A DNA stretch of 64,000 nucleotides from Symbiodinium natans (lineage: Eukaryota > Sar > Dinophyceae > Suessiales > Symbiodiniaceae): positions 186,001-250,000 of the forward strand of contig CAJNDS010002358.1 in assembly GCA_905221605.1 (NCBI GenBank). The letters are read 5' to 3'. Both the position numbers and the translations under genes were made by a program. This document shows, piece by piece, positions 46,270 to 57,726 of the stretch (positions are counted from its first letter, which is position 1; each line of letters starts with the position of its first letter). The notes under the pieces are model-generated. The model was not told the DNA's origin. It ran no database searches and saw only the letters and a list, made by a program, of their open reading frames with translations.

Positions 46270-46690
46270 TCAGCGCTTCTCCAAGCGCTGACTCTCACGC
46301 CGAAGCTTCGTTGCCTCCTCCTGCAGCAAAGGCAGAGGCACACTGCCCACGACATGGCAGAGGGACCACAGAGACCGACACAAAGATTCTCGCGCGCAGA
46401 AAGCTCAGGCAGAGAAGCCTGCATGCGCCGGACCCATTGCTGATGCCTTGCCACAATATTCCAGGAAGAACAGAGGACGAATTGGTAGCACAGCTCGACA
46501 CCTGTGCCGTCTGTCTCGAAGCTCTGCATTCACAGTAGCAGCTTGGAGGGACGCCACCTTGTCAAGAAAACCCAACTTTGGTTTCGGCAAGAGAGAAGAG
46601 ACTTGCATCTGTGCCGCATTCGGCCTTGATCTGCTTGTCGGCTTCTCGAAGCTCGTCTCTTAAACTAGCAGCCTTCACAACACAATGATG
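46270..46690 (-). CDS. short coiled-coil protein, 3' exons
   Basis: Exon about 46620-46676 (AASLRDELREADKQIKAEC, GC donor); about 46520-46575 after TTCTTGACAAG (VASLQAATVNAELRDRRHR, GT donor); about 46400-46455 (HQQWVRRMQASLPELSAREN); last exon 46270-46320 after TTTGCTGCAG (EEATKLRRESQRLEKR, TGA). The charged heptad pattern continues across exons. Only the 3' part is recognised. An AC microsatellite lies upstream (46738-46750). Confidence 0.55.
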
Positions 46691-46699
46691 TGGTGAAAG

Positions 46700-48360
46700 C
46701 ATGCATCTATGGGGTTGCCACATATAACTACATGCACACACACACACACAGATGCATACATGTATACATCAGACCCCTTCGGGGGAGAAACGCTGCTGCG
46801 AAATCTTATGACATGACCAGCAAGAATTACTCGGAAGGGGCGACAAAGCGTGCAACAATTTGGTTCAAAAAAGTTCTCTATGGAATGCCCTGATGGGATA
46901 CCCGAGCTAAAGTTGAAAGCATCAAAAAGCAACACCACGTCACTACAAAATGCATCCTTCGCAAATAAACCTTTTCGCGGAACTTCAGAGCGCCGAACCG
47001 TGCTCCGAGATTTCGTAGTGTTTGTATGGCTTGGAGTTGGGGGTGTAGGCTCATGGGAGTTGAAGGTTCAAGATTTTGTTCGGGACCTAGATTTTGCATA
47101 TATGGCTTTTGAGGTTACAGGCAGAAGGGATGAGTCCGGGGGGGGGGGGGAGGAATACCTCGGGTGGGCTTACAGCCACCCCCCCTTATTTCTTGACCAT
47201 ACCATAGGGAGAAGCCCAGATGACCATATACCCCGTTTGATACTTGAAGGGCAGCAGCCGAGGACAACGAAAGCTAACCTGGAAGGCCGGCGTTCAGCAG
47301 CTATTCCAGGGCGCACAAATCTAGCGGCTAGGACTCCATCTGCCCGGTCCGCCCCGCCCTCCCCCCTTCTTGACGATCCCACACCCGCTTCTTAACCTTG
47401 CCCTCTTCCTCTCACCCTTTCGCCCTCGCCCACTCCTCTTCTTCTTTTCCTTCTGACCTGCTTGTTGATGTACACACAAACAATGTACACTACATATCTT
47501 GTAGACACTATATGACACCATGTACCCTAAAATCCCAGTGTGCCCTATGTGCCCTATGTATCCTATACATTCTAGATGTCCATGCAGCCGAAAAAATGCC
47601 CTAATACTCTACGCACACTAGATACATTGCAAAATTACTACATACCCCATAGATGCACTACGGAACCTGCATTCATAGAGATCGCGATCTAGACCTCCGG
47701 AGCTATCCAAAACATGCGATTGAAACATATTCGAGCACATGCGCTCGCGGAGACGTCATAAGGTGTACTTGCTTCATGCACCAGGCAGACGTACGAACAC
47801 ACACTCACACAGACTGCGACCTAGAGCTCAAGACCCCCGTGTAGTGCAAATGTTGAAGAAACTTGCGCTCCCACAGGTCGCGACCTGGACCCCACAAATT
47901 ATACTCCAAACCACGCCATTGGCAGGAGGAGGACGTGCGAACGTCCTGCTTTGAGCAACATGCGCTCTTGGAGATCGTGATCCAGGTCCGCAGAACTCTA
48001 CAAAACACGCGCTTGAGATAAGAAGACGTCTGGACACTCGCTCATACAAACCGCGATCTATAACTCCAGATCCCTGCGTAATTAATCACCCAAATATGCC
48101 CCAGAGGTGCTATTGACAGGCCTGGGCTAAATGGTCGTGTTTACTTTCGTGTGAACGGCATATTTTGAAGAACAGCGATCATAGAGACCGCGATTCAAGT
48201 CCACGGAGCTCTCGAAAAAACGCGCTCGAGTAAGAAGATGCACCAAAGGGGTTTGGTCCGGTTCCCTGCTACAAGTAGAGCAGAGATAAACTCAAGCCGA
48301 TCTACTCTGGCTTTCGTGGTTGTGCAAAAACACACCCACGTATTTCTACATATCTATATG
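46700..48360. other. stretch without a supported gene
   Basis: Includes G and C tracts (47139-47150, 47350-47460) and a loosely repeated GAGATCGCGATCTAGACC-like motif at 47677, 47868, 47970, 48050 and 48180. No credible exons. Confidence 0.5.
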
Positions 48361-48505
48361 AATATGAGCTTTCTCTCGAATGGACTTTGGCTTGACACCT
48401 GATGTAACGGTTTGAGTGCCTCTGCCTGGAGCACTTCGTTGCGGGACTTGACCTGAACTCGTACAGAACAAAAACTGCTCAAACTGGCTGTTGCTATCTT
48501 TGGCC

Positions 48506-49300
48506 TTAGCCTGGTGGATGCCATTCAGCTCGGGCACTGGCGGCCGGGTCTTCTGCTCGAGCTGCAAGATCATCAGGGCTAGACAACTCCTGCCAGAAGT
48601 TCGTATGTTTTCGCATTAAAATGACGGCTGAGGGTTCTGCGTCTGATTCAACATCGCATTGCGAGGTCAACTGTCTGCAACGTTTCAGGGCAGCAAGTTC
48701 CACCTTGAAGGTCTTGGGCAACGACGGACATATTGGGACGTTTGGGAAGCGATCATGAAGCGACATGTCGAGGCTGTGTCGAGGTTTCAAAGCCCAAAAA
48801 GCAGAAGATCCACGAAGGCTTCCGTGAAGTAGACCCACCGCCGAAAAGTTTGCAATACTGTGGTGCAGTCTGAAGTCTGCGCACACAAACCCTGAAACTG
48901 ACCATCTAGCAGCAGAGCCTCATGCCGCTCTGCACGAGGCGTTGCTGACGCCTCAGGAAACATTGCGACGCCGCTTTCGAGAAACGCGAGGTGACACGTT
49001 TCCTCACGTGCCTGTCGACGTGGTACTGACGGAGCACGCTTCAGGGTGGCAGCAGCACTGGGCGAAGAAACCTTCCGCTTCACTCCTCTGGTAGAGTTAA
49101 AGTTGGTAGCGTCTCACAACTCATAGTCTCATGGCTCACTCATGACCTGATCGCCACTGGACTTCTTCGCCTTCTGCACGAGGCTTTCTTCGTGAGGCTT
49201 GGCTCGGGACCTGACCGGTTCGACTACGCTTTGTGTTTTCAGCCTTGGCAATGACGAAAGAGATCTTGGTCAAGCTTCCACGGGATGCAAGTTCGCAGTG
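48506..49300 (-). CDS. basic, probably nuclear protein, uncharacterised
   Basis: Exons in 5' order: about 49230-49295 (ELASRGSLTKISFVIAK, GC donor); about 49148-49210 (SRAKPHEESLVQKAKKSSGD, GT donor); about 48900-49092 after CTACCAG (GVKRKVSSPSAAATLKRAPS, REETCHLAFLESGVAMFPEA, ERHEALLLDGQF); about 48520-48780 (LPKTFKVELAALKRCRQLTS, ESDAEPSAVILMRKHTNFWQ, ELSSPDDLAARAEDPAASAR). KRKV and nearby Arg/Lys clusters look like a nuclear localisation signal. No catalytic domain visible. Internal edges approximate. Confidence 0.55.
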
Positions 49301-50209
49301 TCTTGGTAGTGGGACCTGTGACTGAACTGTCAGCAGGCACTTCTGCTTGTTTCCTTCTGCAATGCAAATGCTGTGAAGGCATTCGACGCTCGAGGTCTTA
49401 CCTTCTTACGGGCGGTCCGCTGTTGACAGTTTTGCCAACAGCAGACCTAAAGCTACAGGTACAGGGGCATCCTATCCCAGAGGCCACCAAGCGCAACAGC
49501 GCAAACTTGGACGACACTTTGTACAAATCCACTGCCAGGTTTCGGCAGCACCTACATGCCTACTACGACATTGGCCAAATGTGCCTCTGGCAACTCTTGT
49601 AAGTCATCCTACGCCCATGCTGGGCTTTAGCTGCTCAGTGTATTCGTATGTGGTCAAATCCTTAACTATGGCTGCCTTTTGCTTGCACCTCGCTGACCTT
49701 GCCACAGCGGTCTGGCAAGTCGCAACCTCTTTTGACCGCAATTGAATGCTCTTCACATCAACAAAGGTGGCAGACATGTTTACTGTCCTGAAAGATCCTG
49801 AAACCGATGGGCTTTTGCGCCGACTGTCTTTCAGATGTTTGATGGACGACCGAAAAACTGATTGAATACATTTTAAGGTTCAAAGCGGAGGGTCGGCGTG
49901 ATGTGTTCGCATGCAGTTCCGCTCGACAAAATGCTACGATGGGCTCGACAGTGGCAATCCTCGCTTGTGTGTGTCGCGTGTCGTCGTCACCATCCTCGAA
50001 ACGGTCCTCGGTTTGGGATTGTCGTCGAAGCTCGAAAGTGACAGCGATTTTAAAAAAATCACGCTCGCAGCATGTCGGAGTCACCATTCTCTTGTCATGT
50101 CCCTTATGATTATGATCGCGGCATGCTCAACAGTAGCAACAGCTTCAACACAGAGTGTGGGTCGGGTTGGCATCCTCCGTCCTGTAGGGATACAGGAAAT
50201 AGCTGCACA

Positions 50210-50471
50210 GGGCTTTCTTTGGATTTCGATGCTCCATGTTAGAGCTGTGCTTGGTGTTGTCAAGCGACACGCCTGATGCACCTTGAGTGATTCGCTTCAC
50301 TGCGCTCTGCAGGACTTCAATCGCATGCTCGGATGCCCGGTTCGCGTGAATCCCTGACATGGAAGAATCGGGAAACTTTCGACCCTGTGTTGTCGAGACT
50401 ATAGCAACCCTCTGGAAGTTCTCGGCCTGGATCGCGCGGGGGGTTTGCGGTCGACCCACATATGACCACAT
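50210..50471 (-). CDS. strongly coding exon(s), uncharacterised
   Basis: One open minus-strand frame encodes GRPQTPRAIQAENFQRVAIV, STTQGRKFPDSSMSGIHANR, ASEHAIEVLQSAVKRITQ, with a GT donor (TCAAG|GTGCATC) near 50282, and stays protein-like to 50220 (LDNTKHSSNMEHRNPKKAL). A further segment at 49890-50060 (TEDRFEDGDDDTRHTQARIA) may follow. The plus-strand frame over 49911-50273 competes. No family recognised. Confidence 0.45.
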
Positions 50472-50931
50472 GTAAAATGCTCTAACCTCCTTGTTCAGAC
50501 GACGACGACGATGAAGATGATGACACTGCTCATGATGGCGTTAGCTGCATAAAGCGCAGTCTGGTGTCTATAGCTGTTGCAGAGGCACTGCGGTTCCACT
50601 GGATAAGCAGCTCAGGACGGTGGCTGTGTCCCGCTCGCCGGCAACTCGGCACGAAGTCTTACGGGCATAAGAAAGCAGGAGGCTCAAGGAAAGCATACCG
50701 GCAGCATACCACCTGCAGGTGCAGCTGCCCTGCTTGACTGCGATTCTTAGGCTCCTACGCGTTGCTTGCCCGCCACAGCGGCAAGAGCCGTCTGTTCCCG
50801 CGTCAGAATTGCGGTCAAGGGAGACAAGGCCTGCTCCATACGTCATGTCACGACGGTCAACATGTCTTAACACATGTGCACATTTCCCGGGCTTCTATAT
50901 ATGCGCAAAGAGACAGGGTGTTGTTGTGTAT

Positions 50932-51001
50932 GTGTATATATATATATATATACATATGTGTGTGTGAACATTTCCTACATGTATATGTGTGCGTACATAC
51001 A

Positions 51002-51032
<31 letters not shown>
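50932..51032. repeat. TA and (ACAT)n microsatellites
   Basis: (TA)n/(TATG)n at 50933-50960 and about ten ACAT/CATA units at 50993-51031, just downstream of the coiled-coil gene's stop. Confidence 0.9.
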
Positions 51033-51049
51033 CATAGTAAGTATAGGCC

Positions 51050-53685
51050 CTACAAGCAAGCATTGGTTTCCCCGACCTTCTCAAGAAGAGCCTCAAGCTC
51101 TGAGTCGAGGGTCTCAAAACGGAGTCGCTCCTCAATGGTACAGTGCAGTTACACCTCACATTGTGTTTATGACCTTCCCAGTCCTCGTCTTGAAGACATC
51201 CCAGCAAAGCGTCTTTGATTCGAATCTGCGGAAAGTCATGCGGAATTTACTTCGTCCAGAGTGCTTCCCACTAATGTAGCGATACTGGCAGTGCTGCCGA
51301 GCACACCTGATGACGCAGAGCTGAGATCTGCAAGTCCTTGGATTGGAGCCTCAGCAACTACCAGCATCAGATGCAAGAGCCTCACAATCTCATGATGCCC
51401 TCGATGTGCCATGATAGTCTCACAGTCCTTTTAGCAGCAGAACCTTAGCCCAATACTCCCCGACGAGCTCGCGCAGCTTCGACGCACGTCGGTCCAGCAA
51501 AGCCTTGCAAGTGCGTCCGCTTTGGCTTAGTAAAATCGAAAAAGAAAGGGCTCCATCCATCCTGCTGCTGCTTCATGTCGATCTGCATGGCTTGAAGAGC
51601 CTGCGCCTGCACTTGCACCGTCGCTTGCACTGCGACTTCTGCCACTTACATGTAGCTATGGGACAATCAAAACCAAATTCTACAAATTCAACTTCTTAAA
51701 GTCTTAAGAAGTTTCCGAAGGTCCTAAAAAGTTTCCAAAGATGGACCACCCCTTGATCTCGGAGCGACGAGGTACTATGACTTCACTTTGACTGAGTGAG
51801 CCCACAAAGGATTCGAGCCTCTTGCTTGGATGCCCTGGCTTCCGCGTCATTTAAGGCCTCAGAGGAACAGTCATGAACAATCTCAGTATATCTCAGCCTC
51901 GCTGGACGGTTGCCACTGCTGGGTCGCTCGCATCGGCAATGCTCGCCTAAAGCTGACGTCGTGCATGCAGGAAAGTATTCAGCCCCACGCAAAAGCACAC
52001 TTCACAAGAAAGACCCACACAAGAGCGCCGGTTCCACAACCTCAGCGACTCAGCGATTCGCAGCGGTGACTCGACATCCGTGGCTTTGTGCAAATCTGGC
52101 CCCGGGCTGTGCTCGAGAGAGGCGCTGCCTTCACCCCCTGTGTCGCCAGTGCCTGCAAGAAGCGGAGAGCATGTCTCAAGCAGTGTCAAGAGCAGTGTCA
52201 AGCAATGTCAAACTGCATCTCTCTCCTAGGTGGGCGACCTGCAACCCACAGCACGTCTTCAGCTCTTGCAGAAGGAGTTGAAACTCGCCTTCAACTTTTC
52301 TCACGGTGATCGGACTACTGCTCAGAAGCCGGTGGCACTCAGTTTCAGACCCAGCACGAGGGGACACCAGCGGCGACAGGGCCTTTAGCAGTTTCAAAGC
52401 GTCTCGTTGTTCTGCTATGGGGCTGTACAGGAATGTGCTGTAATATGCTTCGTTGTGCTTCAGTTACGTACCTCTTTGGGTGCCTCCAGGGGTGTGGTCT
52501 TCGACCTCTGCGCAAGGCAATAAAAGTGCAACTGCCGACATCTGATGTCTCCAGCGCGACACCTTGTTGGTGATCCTGGTGCTCGCCTGGTTTTGGGAAC
52601 TGGCCTGGTCAAAGAGACTAACGCAGACTACGGTAGCGGCTGAAGAAAATTCGAGACTCAAGGCTGCTCAAGAGCTTGCCTAACTATTCGAGGCTTCTCC
52701 CTTCGCGATGCCTGTGAATTCGGTCGTCAAGCTGCGGAGGCTCGAATCATGAGGAGGGTATTGTGAGCAAAAGCGGTGCATTGCTGAGCGGACGACTGCC
52801 ACTGCAGATATTGCTTCAGCAGCTTTGGCTGAGGAGCCTCACAGCAATGTGACGCCCGAATCAAGTTTGTTCGACGATGTTCCTGCACCGCAGCTGCAGC
52901 ACTTGTACAGCTTTGCTTAACAGTATATAGTATAACTCTCGCCGGCATGCTTTGCGAGTATAGGCAGCAAGTGCAGCCATCCTTTGCTGCATCATGCTGA
53001 GCTAAAGCTGCATTAGATGATCTCGTGTGAGATTGAAGGGATATGGACACAGTCACGCGCCGCGTGGCACCCCTCCAAACAAAGCCTCGTGGTGTTGGTG
53101 CCGTGCCCGAGCTGCTCGGGGCCTCATCATGTGACGTGACTAGCAGCTCGGGCATCCGTGACGCCCAAAGCCCCGGCTTCTCCAATTACTCGAGATGATC
53201 TTGCGTCACAAGTGACATCTAATGGCCACTACTGCAAGTAGTTCTAAAACTGCACTGCCTTGCACTGCATGACCGCATGCTCTCCCGTCTTCGTGCTCGA
53301 ATACACCGGATGCTGAAAGAAGCTGACACACAGAGGGCTGAGTAGATTCTCAGAGCCCGCGCCTTTGCTCTAGCACTGAGATCCTGGGTGAGGGGGAGTT
53401 CATGCTCACAAGCATAGGACTTCAATGTGAACTTGGCGGCTTCGCAGGTCCTCGGCTTCAGCCAAGCGCATTCGGGCCTCAACAAGACTTTGTTCCAAGT
53501 CCTGCACTCACATCATCTCATGTCTGCGAATCTGCGGACATGGCAAGATGGCCAGACTGAAGTTTGACACAGCTGGTCAGAACGCACTTTTCCACTGCTG
53601 AATCGATGTCGTCATCTTCTCCATCGAACTGACGTTCGCTTTGGTCAGTAGATGCTGGGCAGGCCTGGACATCGGCGAAAGCCAT
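51050..53685 (-). CDS. long coiled-coil protein, start and stop seen
   Basis: Start exon from ATG 53685: MAFADVQACPASTDQSERQF, DGEDDDIDSAVEK (GT donor). Following segments: about 53430-53502 (QDLEQSLVEARMRLAEAEDL, RSRQ), about 53350-53390 (DLSARAKARAL), about 52940-53005 (MMQQRMAALAAYTRKACRRE), about 52700-52840 (SSAKAAEAISAVAVVRSAMH), about 52230-52425 (IAEQRDALKLLKALSPLVSP, KVEGEFQLLLQELK), about 52030-52160, about 51785-51890 (ALNDAEARASKQEAR), about 51560-51645 (EVAVQATVQVQAQALQAMQI, GA donor), 51442-51501 (ALLDRRASKLRELVGEYWAK), about 51245-51420 (RGHHEIVRLLHLMLVVAEAP), about 51170-51222 (IRIKDALLGCLQDEDWE), last exon to TAG 51050 (EERLRFETLDSELEALLEKV). Heptads dominate. Treating all as one gene is inference; a structural flagellar or cytoskeletal role is a guess. 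Confidence 0.6.
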
Positions 53686-53706
53686 AGGATGGGCGCATGT
53701 GGAAGC

Positions 53707-54680
53707 TCAACACCTAATGTTCCATGTAGAGGCTTCCAGATTCATGGAATTTTGGATGTTCGGGGGACCGTTGATGATGGAGTATGACAGTATAACAGTG
53801 GCCTGAGAGAGGCTCTGAACGAGGTTGCTCCATGCCCTGACCTGCCCAAAGCCGGGGCAATGCGTGCGCCCAGTTTGCGAGTGGTGCCGGATGCGTTGCC
53901 TCGGAATCTGTGGCGTTGGTGCGCTGGAGGCTTCGGGCCTTGTAGGCAGCCAGTCCAATGCTAGATGCAAGAGTGCAGCGGTCTCTAGTGGTTCTGGCAC
54001 AGTCTGCGACCAGCCGGAAAAGCCGATAAGTGTACAGACACTTCCTGCAGGTCAGGACGTGTGTTCAGAGACATGTCTTGAGAACCTCAGAGACCTCTTA
54101 GGCTGCAATTATACTCTCAAGGAGTAAAGACTCGGAAAGACTCCACCAGTGCCTGCGCCCACGGCCATGCCAAAGCTCCGCCTGTGGCCCAAAATGGCTT
54201 ACGAACGCTTCCTTTGCTTTTGTCTCTTTAGGTCTTCTTCTGGTCTTCTTCTTGACTTGCTGCATGTTTACATCTGGCTGCCTTTTGGGGTCAAGCCTGG
54301 GGTCAAGCATCTGATGGTTGCTACGGTTCTGTCATGTCTTGTTCCTTGCGGTCATCTATGTAACAAGCATTCATAAGCGCTACGAGTACATCACCATGAG
54401 CACGGCGTGCCTTGGTGGGATAGCCCTGCGCCTGCCACTGCAGCCATTGGCTTCAACTGTCCTATTGTTCACTTATGAACAATAGAGACGGACAAGCTTA
54501 CGGAGGCAAGACATAAGTCTCATACCCCTGGCTCTTCCAAAATTAAAAGCGCGAATAAACAAGCTCGAGCCGGTCGGCCTCCAAGCGGGCCCGGCACAGC
54601 TCTGACCAGTCAGACGTCCAGACCGGTGGGGCCGATGACGTCGAGAAAGCATCTTTGTGCTTAACTCCATCTTCACCTTC
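53707..54680. other. coding-like region, strand unresolved
   Basis: Minus frames (53720-53830: WSNLVQSLSQATVILSYSII; 53955-54005: VPEPLETAALLHLALDWLP; 54150-54270: VKKKTRRRPKETKAKEAF) overlap a plus frame at 53825-54124 that is also protein-like. Strand bias favours minus. I could not assemble exons. Confidence 0.3.
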
Positions 54681-54969
54681 CATGGCCTTCACACGCAGTT
54701 CCCAACAGGTATTTGATAGTTCATCGCATGTACTTTCTGATCACTACCGTACAGATCTGCTTGCAAGACCTGCTCGCTGCGTGAGCTGGCACCAGCAGGC
54801 TCGCTGTGGACCTGTCCAGCAATTTGGGTATGCCGCGTGCAGCTCTCTTGAAGCCGATTCCTTGATGAAAATGCGCATCAGAATGAGCAGACATGGCATG
54901 CGCAATGTGAGAGTGCCTCACGCAATGATCGCAAAAATGGCACGCGGTCAATGCCAAATGGTCACAAGA

Positions 54970-55190
54970 CCTCCTGAGCATCATCAGCATCAATGCCTTT
55001 AACTTGCCTGGAAAACTGGTCCTCAGAGGCCAGTAGCAGAATCTCAACAGTGGCTGCGCCTACGCCTACGCCTACTGGAGCGGAAACGATGCCCCTTGGG
55101 TCCCTTACCCCTCGATTGTCCGTTGATGCTGTGCTCCCAGTAGGGCTGGGAGAGCCCCGTGGTGTGGGAGGAGGGGCGGCTTGATGGCTT
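54970..55190 (-). CDS. uncharacterised exon
   Basis: A minus-strand frame reads TPRGSPSPTGSTASTDNRGV, GIVSAPVGVGVGAATVEILL, LASEDQFSRQ, with GT/GC donors available at the AAG|GTT region near 54998, and continues VKGIDADDAQEVL. A Ser/Pro/Thr-rich linker followed by a hydrophobic Val/Gly/Ala segment. No domain recognised. Confidence 0.4.
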
Positions 55191-55354
55191 AAGCCGCTAA
55201 GCCGACTTGCTGGTCCTGACTGACAAAACCGCATGTTCGCCGAATGTTGCGCAACTTGCTTGGTGGGCCTACATCGATTTTCGAGGAAAGTGCTAAACTG
55301 CAGTAGGCATGCAACGTTATTGTGATGCTGATTCTAATTGTGAATTGTGAAAAT

Positions 55355-55990
55355 GTCGGCGCTCGTCATCCCTTCAAGTCTCGGCCTTGAGAGGCCGGGG
55401 GTTCCGCCACTATGCCGCAGCCATGCTTCGTAGCGCGGCTGCGCGAGCTCTCAGCCCTGTACCTTCCTTCAGCCGTCTTGGTCGGGGAGGTGCCGCGCCA
55501 GCGCTTTGCCAGGAGGACCACACAGTCGTGCCATGTTATAGTCTTGCCTCCTCGAAGATGCGTGCCAGGACCACCGCCTTTACAAACGCACGATTTCGGG
55601 AGGCATGGAAACTGAGGCAGTCAAAACCTCAGAAGAAGCTGAGGAACGCTCCACAGCATGCGACAGGTTTAGCGACGGGCAGTTGCCGGTTTGCAACCGA
55701 CAAACCTTGCATGCTGATGATGTTCCGAGACATCAACATGCGAGAACTGACTACGAACTCTTGCAGGCGCACGCGACTCATTCAAGCGTCTCAAGAAGGC
55801 TCAAGTTTCACGTCTCCGGACTGAGATGGACTGAGCACAAGGCATCTGTACACATGAGCACCGACTCCGTTGATAGGCCAACATCCTGTGCTTTCGAACA
55901 GCTTCATGCTTCAGGAGATCGGACACAGATCCGGGAGAGTCCTCTGATCCGAAGACGAGGGCTGTTTGCCTCGAGAGTCCTGTCACTGAG
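55355..55990 (-). CDS. uncharacterised protein, 3' exons
   Basis: Exons in 5' order: about 55880-55975 (ALVFGSEDSPGSVSDLLKHE, AVRKHRMLAY); about 55705-55775 (MSRVRLQEFVVSSRMLMSRN, IISMQ, GT donor); about 55552-55610 (FHASRNRAFVKAVVLARIFE, GC donor); about 55370-55530 (DCVVLLAKRWRGTSPTKTAE, GRYRAESSRSRATKHGCG, ending SQGRDLKG and TGA). The last exon is basic and probably disordered. The plus-strand 175-codon frame (55605-56129) covers the same bases and is judged a mirror frame. No family recognised. Confidence 0.5.
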
Positions 55991-56113
55991 TCAGGGTGTC
56001 CCTGCAGCCTTGCATGCGAGTGCGAGTGATGAAGCTTGGACTCCGGGCCGGCGTCTGAGACCTGTCTGGCAGAATATCAAGAGCAGACTACGGGGGGCAG
56101 CAGGCGCCGAGGC

Positions 56114-56340
56114 TCAAGCGGAGGAGCTTTGACCCGCCATGTCAAGAGGTTGGCTTGAAGCAGCGAGTCTTTCAGCGAGAGCTCTGAGTGTCACCGTGGC
56201 CTCGCCTTGACTCTCGGCTTGGGATTCAGTGAATCCTGCTCGCTTGGATATTGCATTCCGCAGCTTCCAACTCTGAGGCGTTGGCGGAAGTGACGGCCTT
56301 GTCGTCCGGAAAACGCTACGGAGCGACCTGAGAAAAACTT
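56114..56340 (-). CDS. uncharacterised C-terminal exon
   Basis: An open minus frame without its own ATG runs to a TGA at 56114: TPQSWKLRNAISKRAGFTES, QAESQGEATVTLRALAERLA, ASSQPLDMAGQSSSA. A second frame in the 5' half (RFPDDKAVTSANASELEAAE) is also good, so an internal splice is likely. It sits upstream of the 55.4-56.0 kb exons. Confidence 0.45.
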
Positions 56341-57171
56341 ACGCAGAAGAACTCGCGTACCAAATTGGGCCAACCCCCCAGACTTGCCTACGCCGGCCAG
56401 TGCAGCTTTGAGGTTGCCGTAAAGCTTCGCGGACTGGAGGACTTCTTCGCCCTCTCAGGCTCGAAAGCTGCACCGCCCAAGACTATATTCCCTTAATTTC
56501 GCTCTTTAGATCCGACGATTTTCGAACACGGGTACAGTCTGTGTACAGTGTCGGAAGACCCCTAGTGGAAGAGCCTCATTGGTCGCCAAGCGCTCACAGC
56601 CCTTCCAGGCTGAAAGGTCCAGCGCCTCAAGGCTGCAGCTTTAGCAGCCCAAGGGCCTGTCTCTGTGTGCATCCGAAGCAGCTGCCCCTTCGTTGGCCTC
56701 CAACTCTCCTGAGAACCGAGGCACGCACGCAGTGCATGCTGGTGACACTCGGAGCCTGGAGCACTCTTGGAAGTACATGTTGAAGTACCCTGCACATCTG
56801 TGGATATTGTGATCCCCGGTCCCCCCCACATTTCGGCGGATGGAAGTTTTCGAGCTTCAGAACTCCAATCCCCAACTCAACCTCAATGCCTGCCCCGCAA
56901 CCAAGGATTTCTCAACATGGCTTCTTAGCAGCACGAACTCTTGTCCTACTTTTGAGAAAGGGCCAAGGGTCCAGGATGCAAGCACGGCCTTTTGGGGTTT
57001 AATGTTCGTCGACTGGTTGCGTTCGTTTCCCTGGAGCCTCGGTGACAACGTCAGAGTTGATGCCAAGATGCCGAGCCTGAATGTACAGCAAACTTCCGAA
57101 GTTTTCTGGCGAGTGAGAACTACGAGATGTAAATCACGGAAGAAACTGAACCGCAGCTGTTCAACACGAAC

Positions 57172-57250
57172 CCTAAACTCTAAACCCCAAACCCCAAACC
57201 CTACCATAAACCCTAAACCCTAAACCCGAACCCTAACCCCCAAACCCTAA
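57172..57250 (-). repeat. interstitial telomere-like (CCCTAAA)n tract, left arm
   Basis: AACCCTAAACTCTAAACCCC-type units, CCCTAAA on the plus strand. Confidence 0.85.
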
Positions 57251-57351
57251 ACTCTCCATCCATGTCCCCACCTTTTCCGCAGAACGGCGTGCGCGGTTCA
57301 CAGCGGCCTCCAGCTTCGCTGCATGGACAACCTGAGAGCGACATCTTTCCA

Positions 57352-57437
57352 TGACTTAGGGTTTAGGGTTTAGGGTTCAGGGTTTATGGTTTAGGGTTCA
57401 GGGTTCAGGGTTTAGGGTTTCGGGTTTAGGGTATAGG
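57352..57437 (+). repeat. interstitial telomere-like (TTTAGGG)n tract, right arm
   Basis: TTAGGGTTTAGGGTTCAGGG-type units on the plus strand, opposite to the tract 100 bp to the left, so the two face away from each other. Confidence 0.85.
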
Positions 57438-57474
57438 GTGACCCAGAATGGTACGCAGAAATACCCCTATAATC

Positions 57475-57583
57475 ACATCGGGTTTCCGAAAATAGGGGTG
57501 CCTTATTGGGGTCCTTATGAAAAGGGAATCCTCCTACTTGGGGGTCTACTTTTTGGGTCCCCTATTGTCGTAAACCCCCACAT
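57475..57583. mobile_element. MITE-like inverted-repeat element, copy 2
   Basis: Terminal inverted repeats CGGGTTTCCGAAAATAGGGG and CCCCTATTGTCGTAAACCCC, flanked by a direct ACAT repeat at 57475-57478 and 57580-57583 (a probable target-site duplication). About 100 bp, non-coding. Confidence 0.8.
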
Positions 57584-57726
57584 AAGCCATGGCAGAGAAT
57601 CCCAGACTATGTTGTGTGAGGTCAGGACGACCAGGTCAGGAACACTGAAATTGGCACAGGCTCGAGCCACCTCGAGCTATCTCAGGCACTCCCGAACATG
57701 TTCACACAGCCTGCACATCGGTGAGG

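Noticed and set aside
51805-51860. tRNA-like T-loop (GGCTCGAATCC on minus strand)
   Set aside because: No acceptor stem, D-arm or anticodon arm can be folded around it; the bases are part of a coiled-coil exon.
55605-56132. 175-codon plus-strand frame starting METEAVKTSEEAEE
   Set aside because: It mirrors several minus-strand exons with splice sites and a stop; the strand trend also argues against it.
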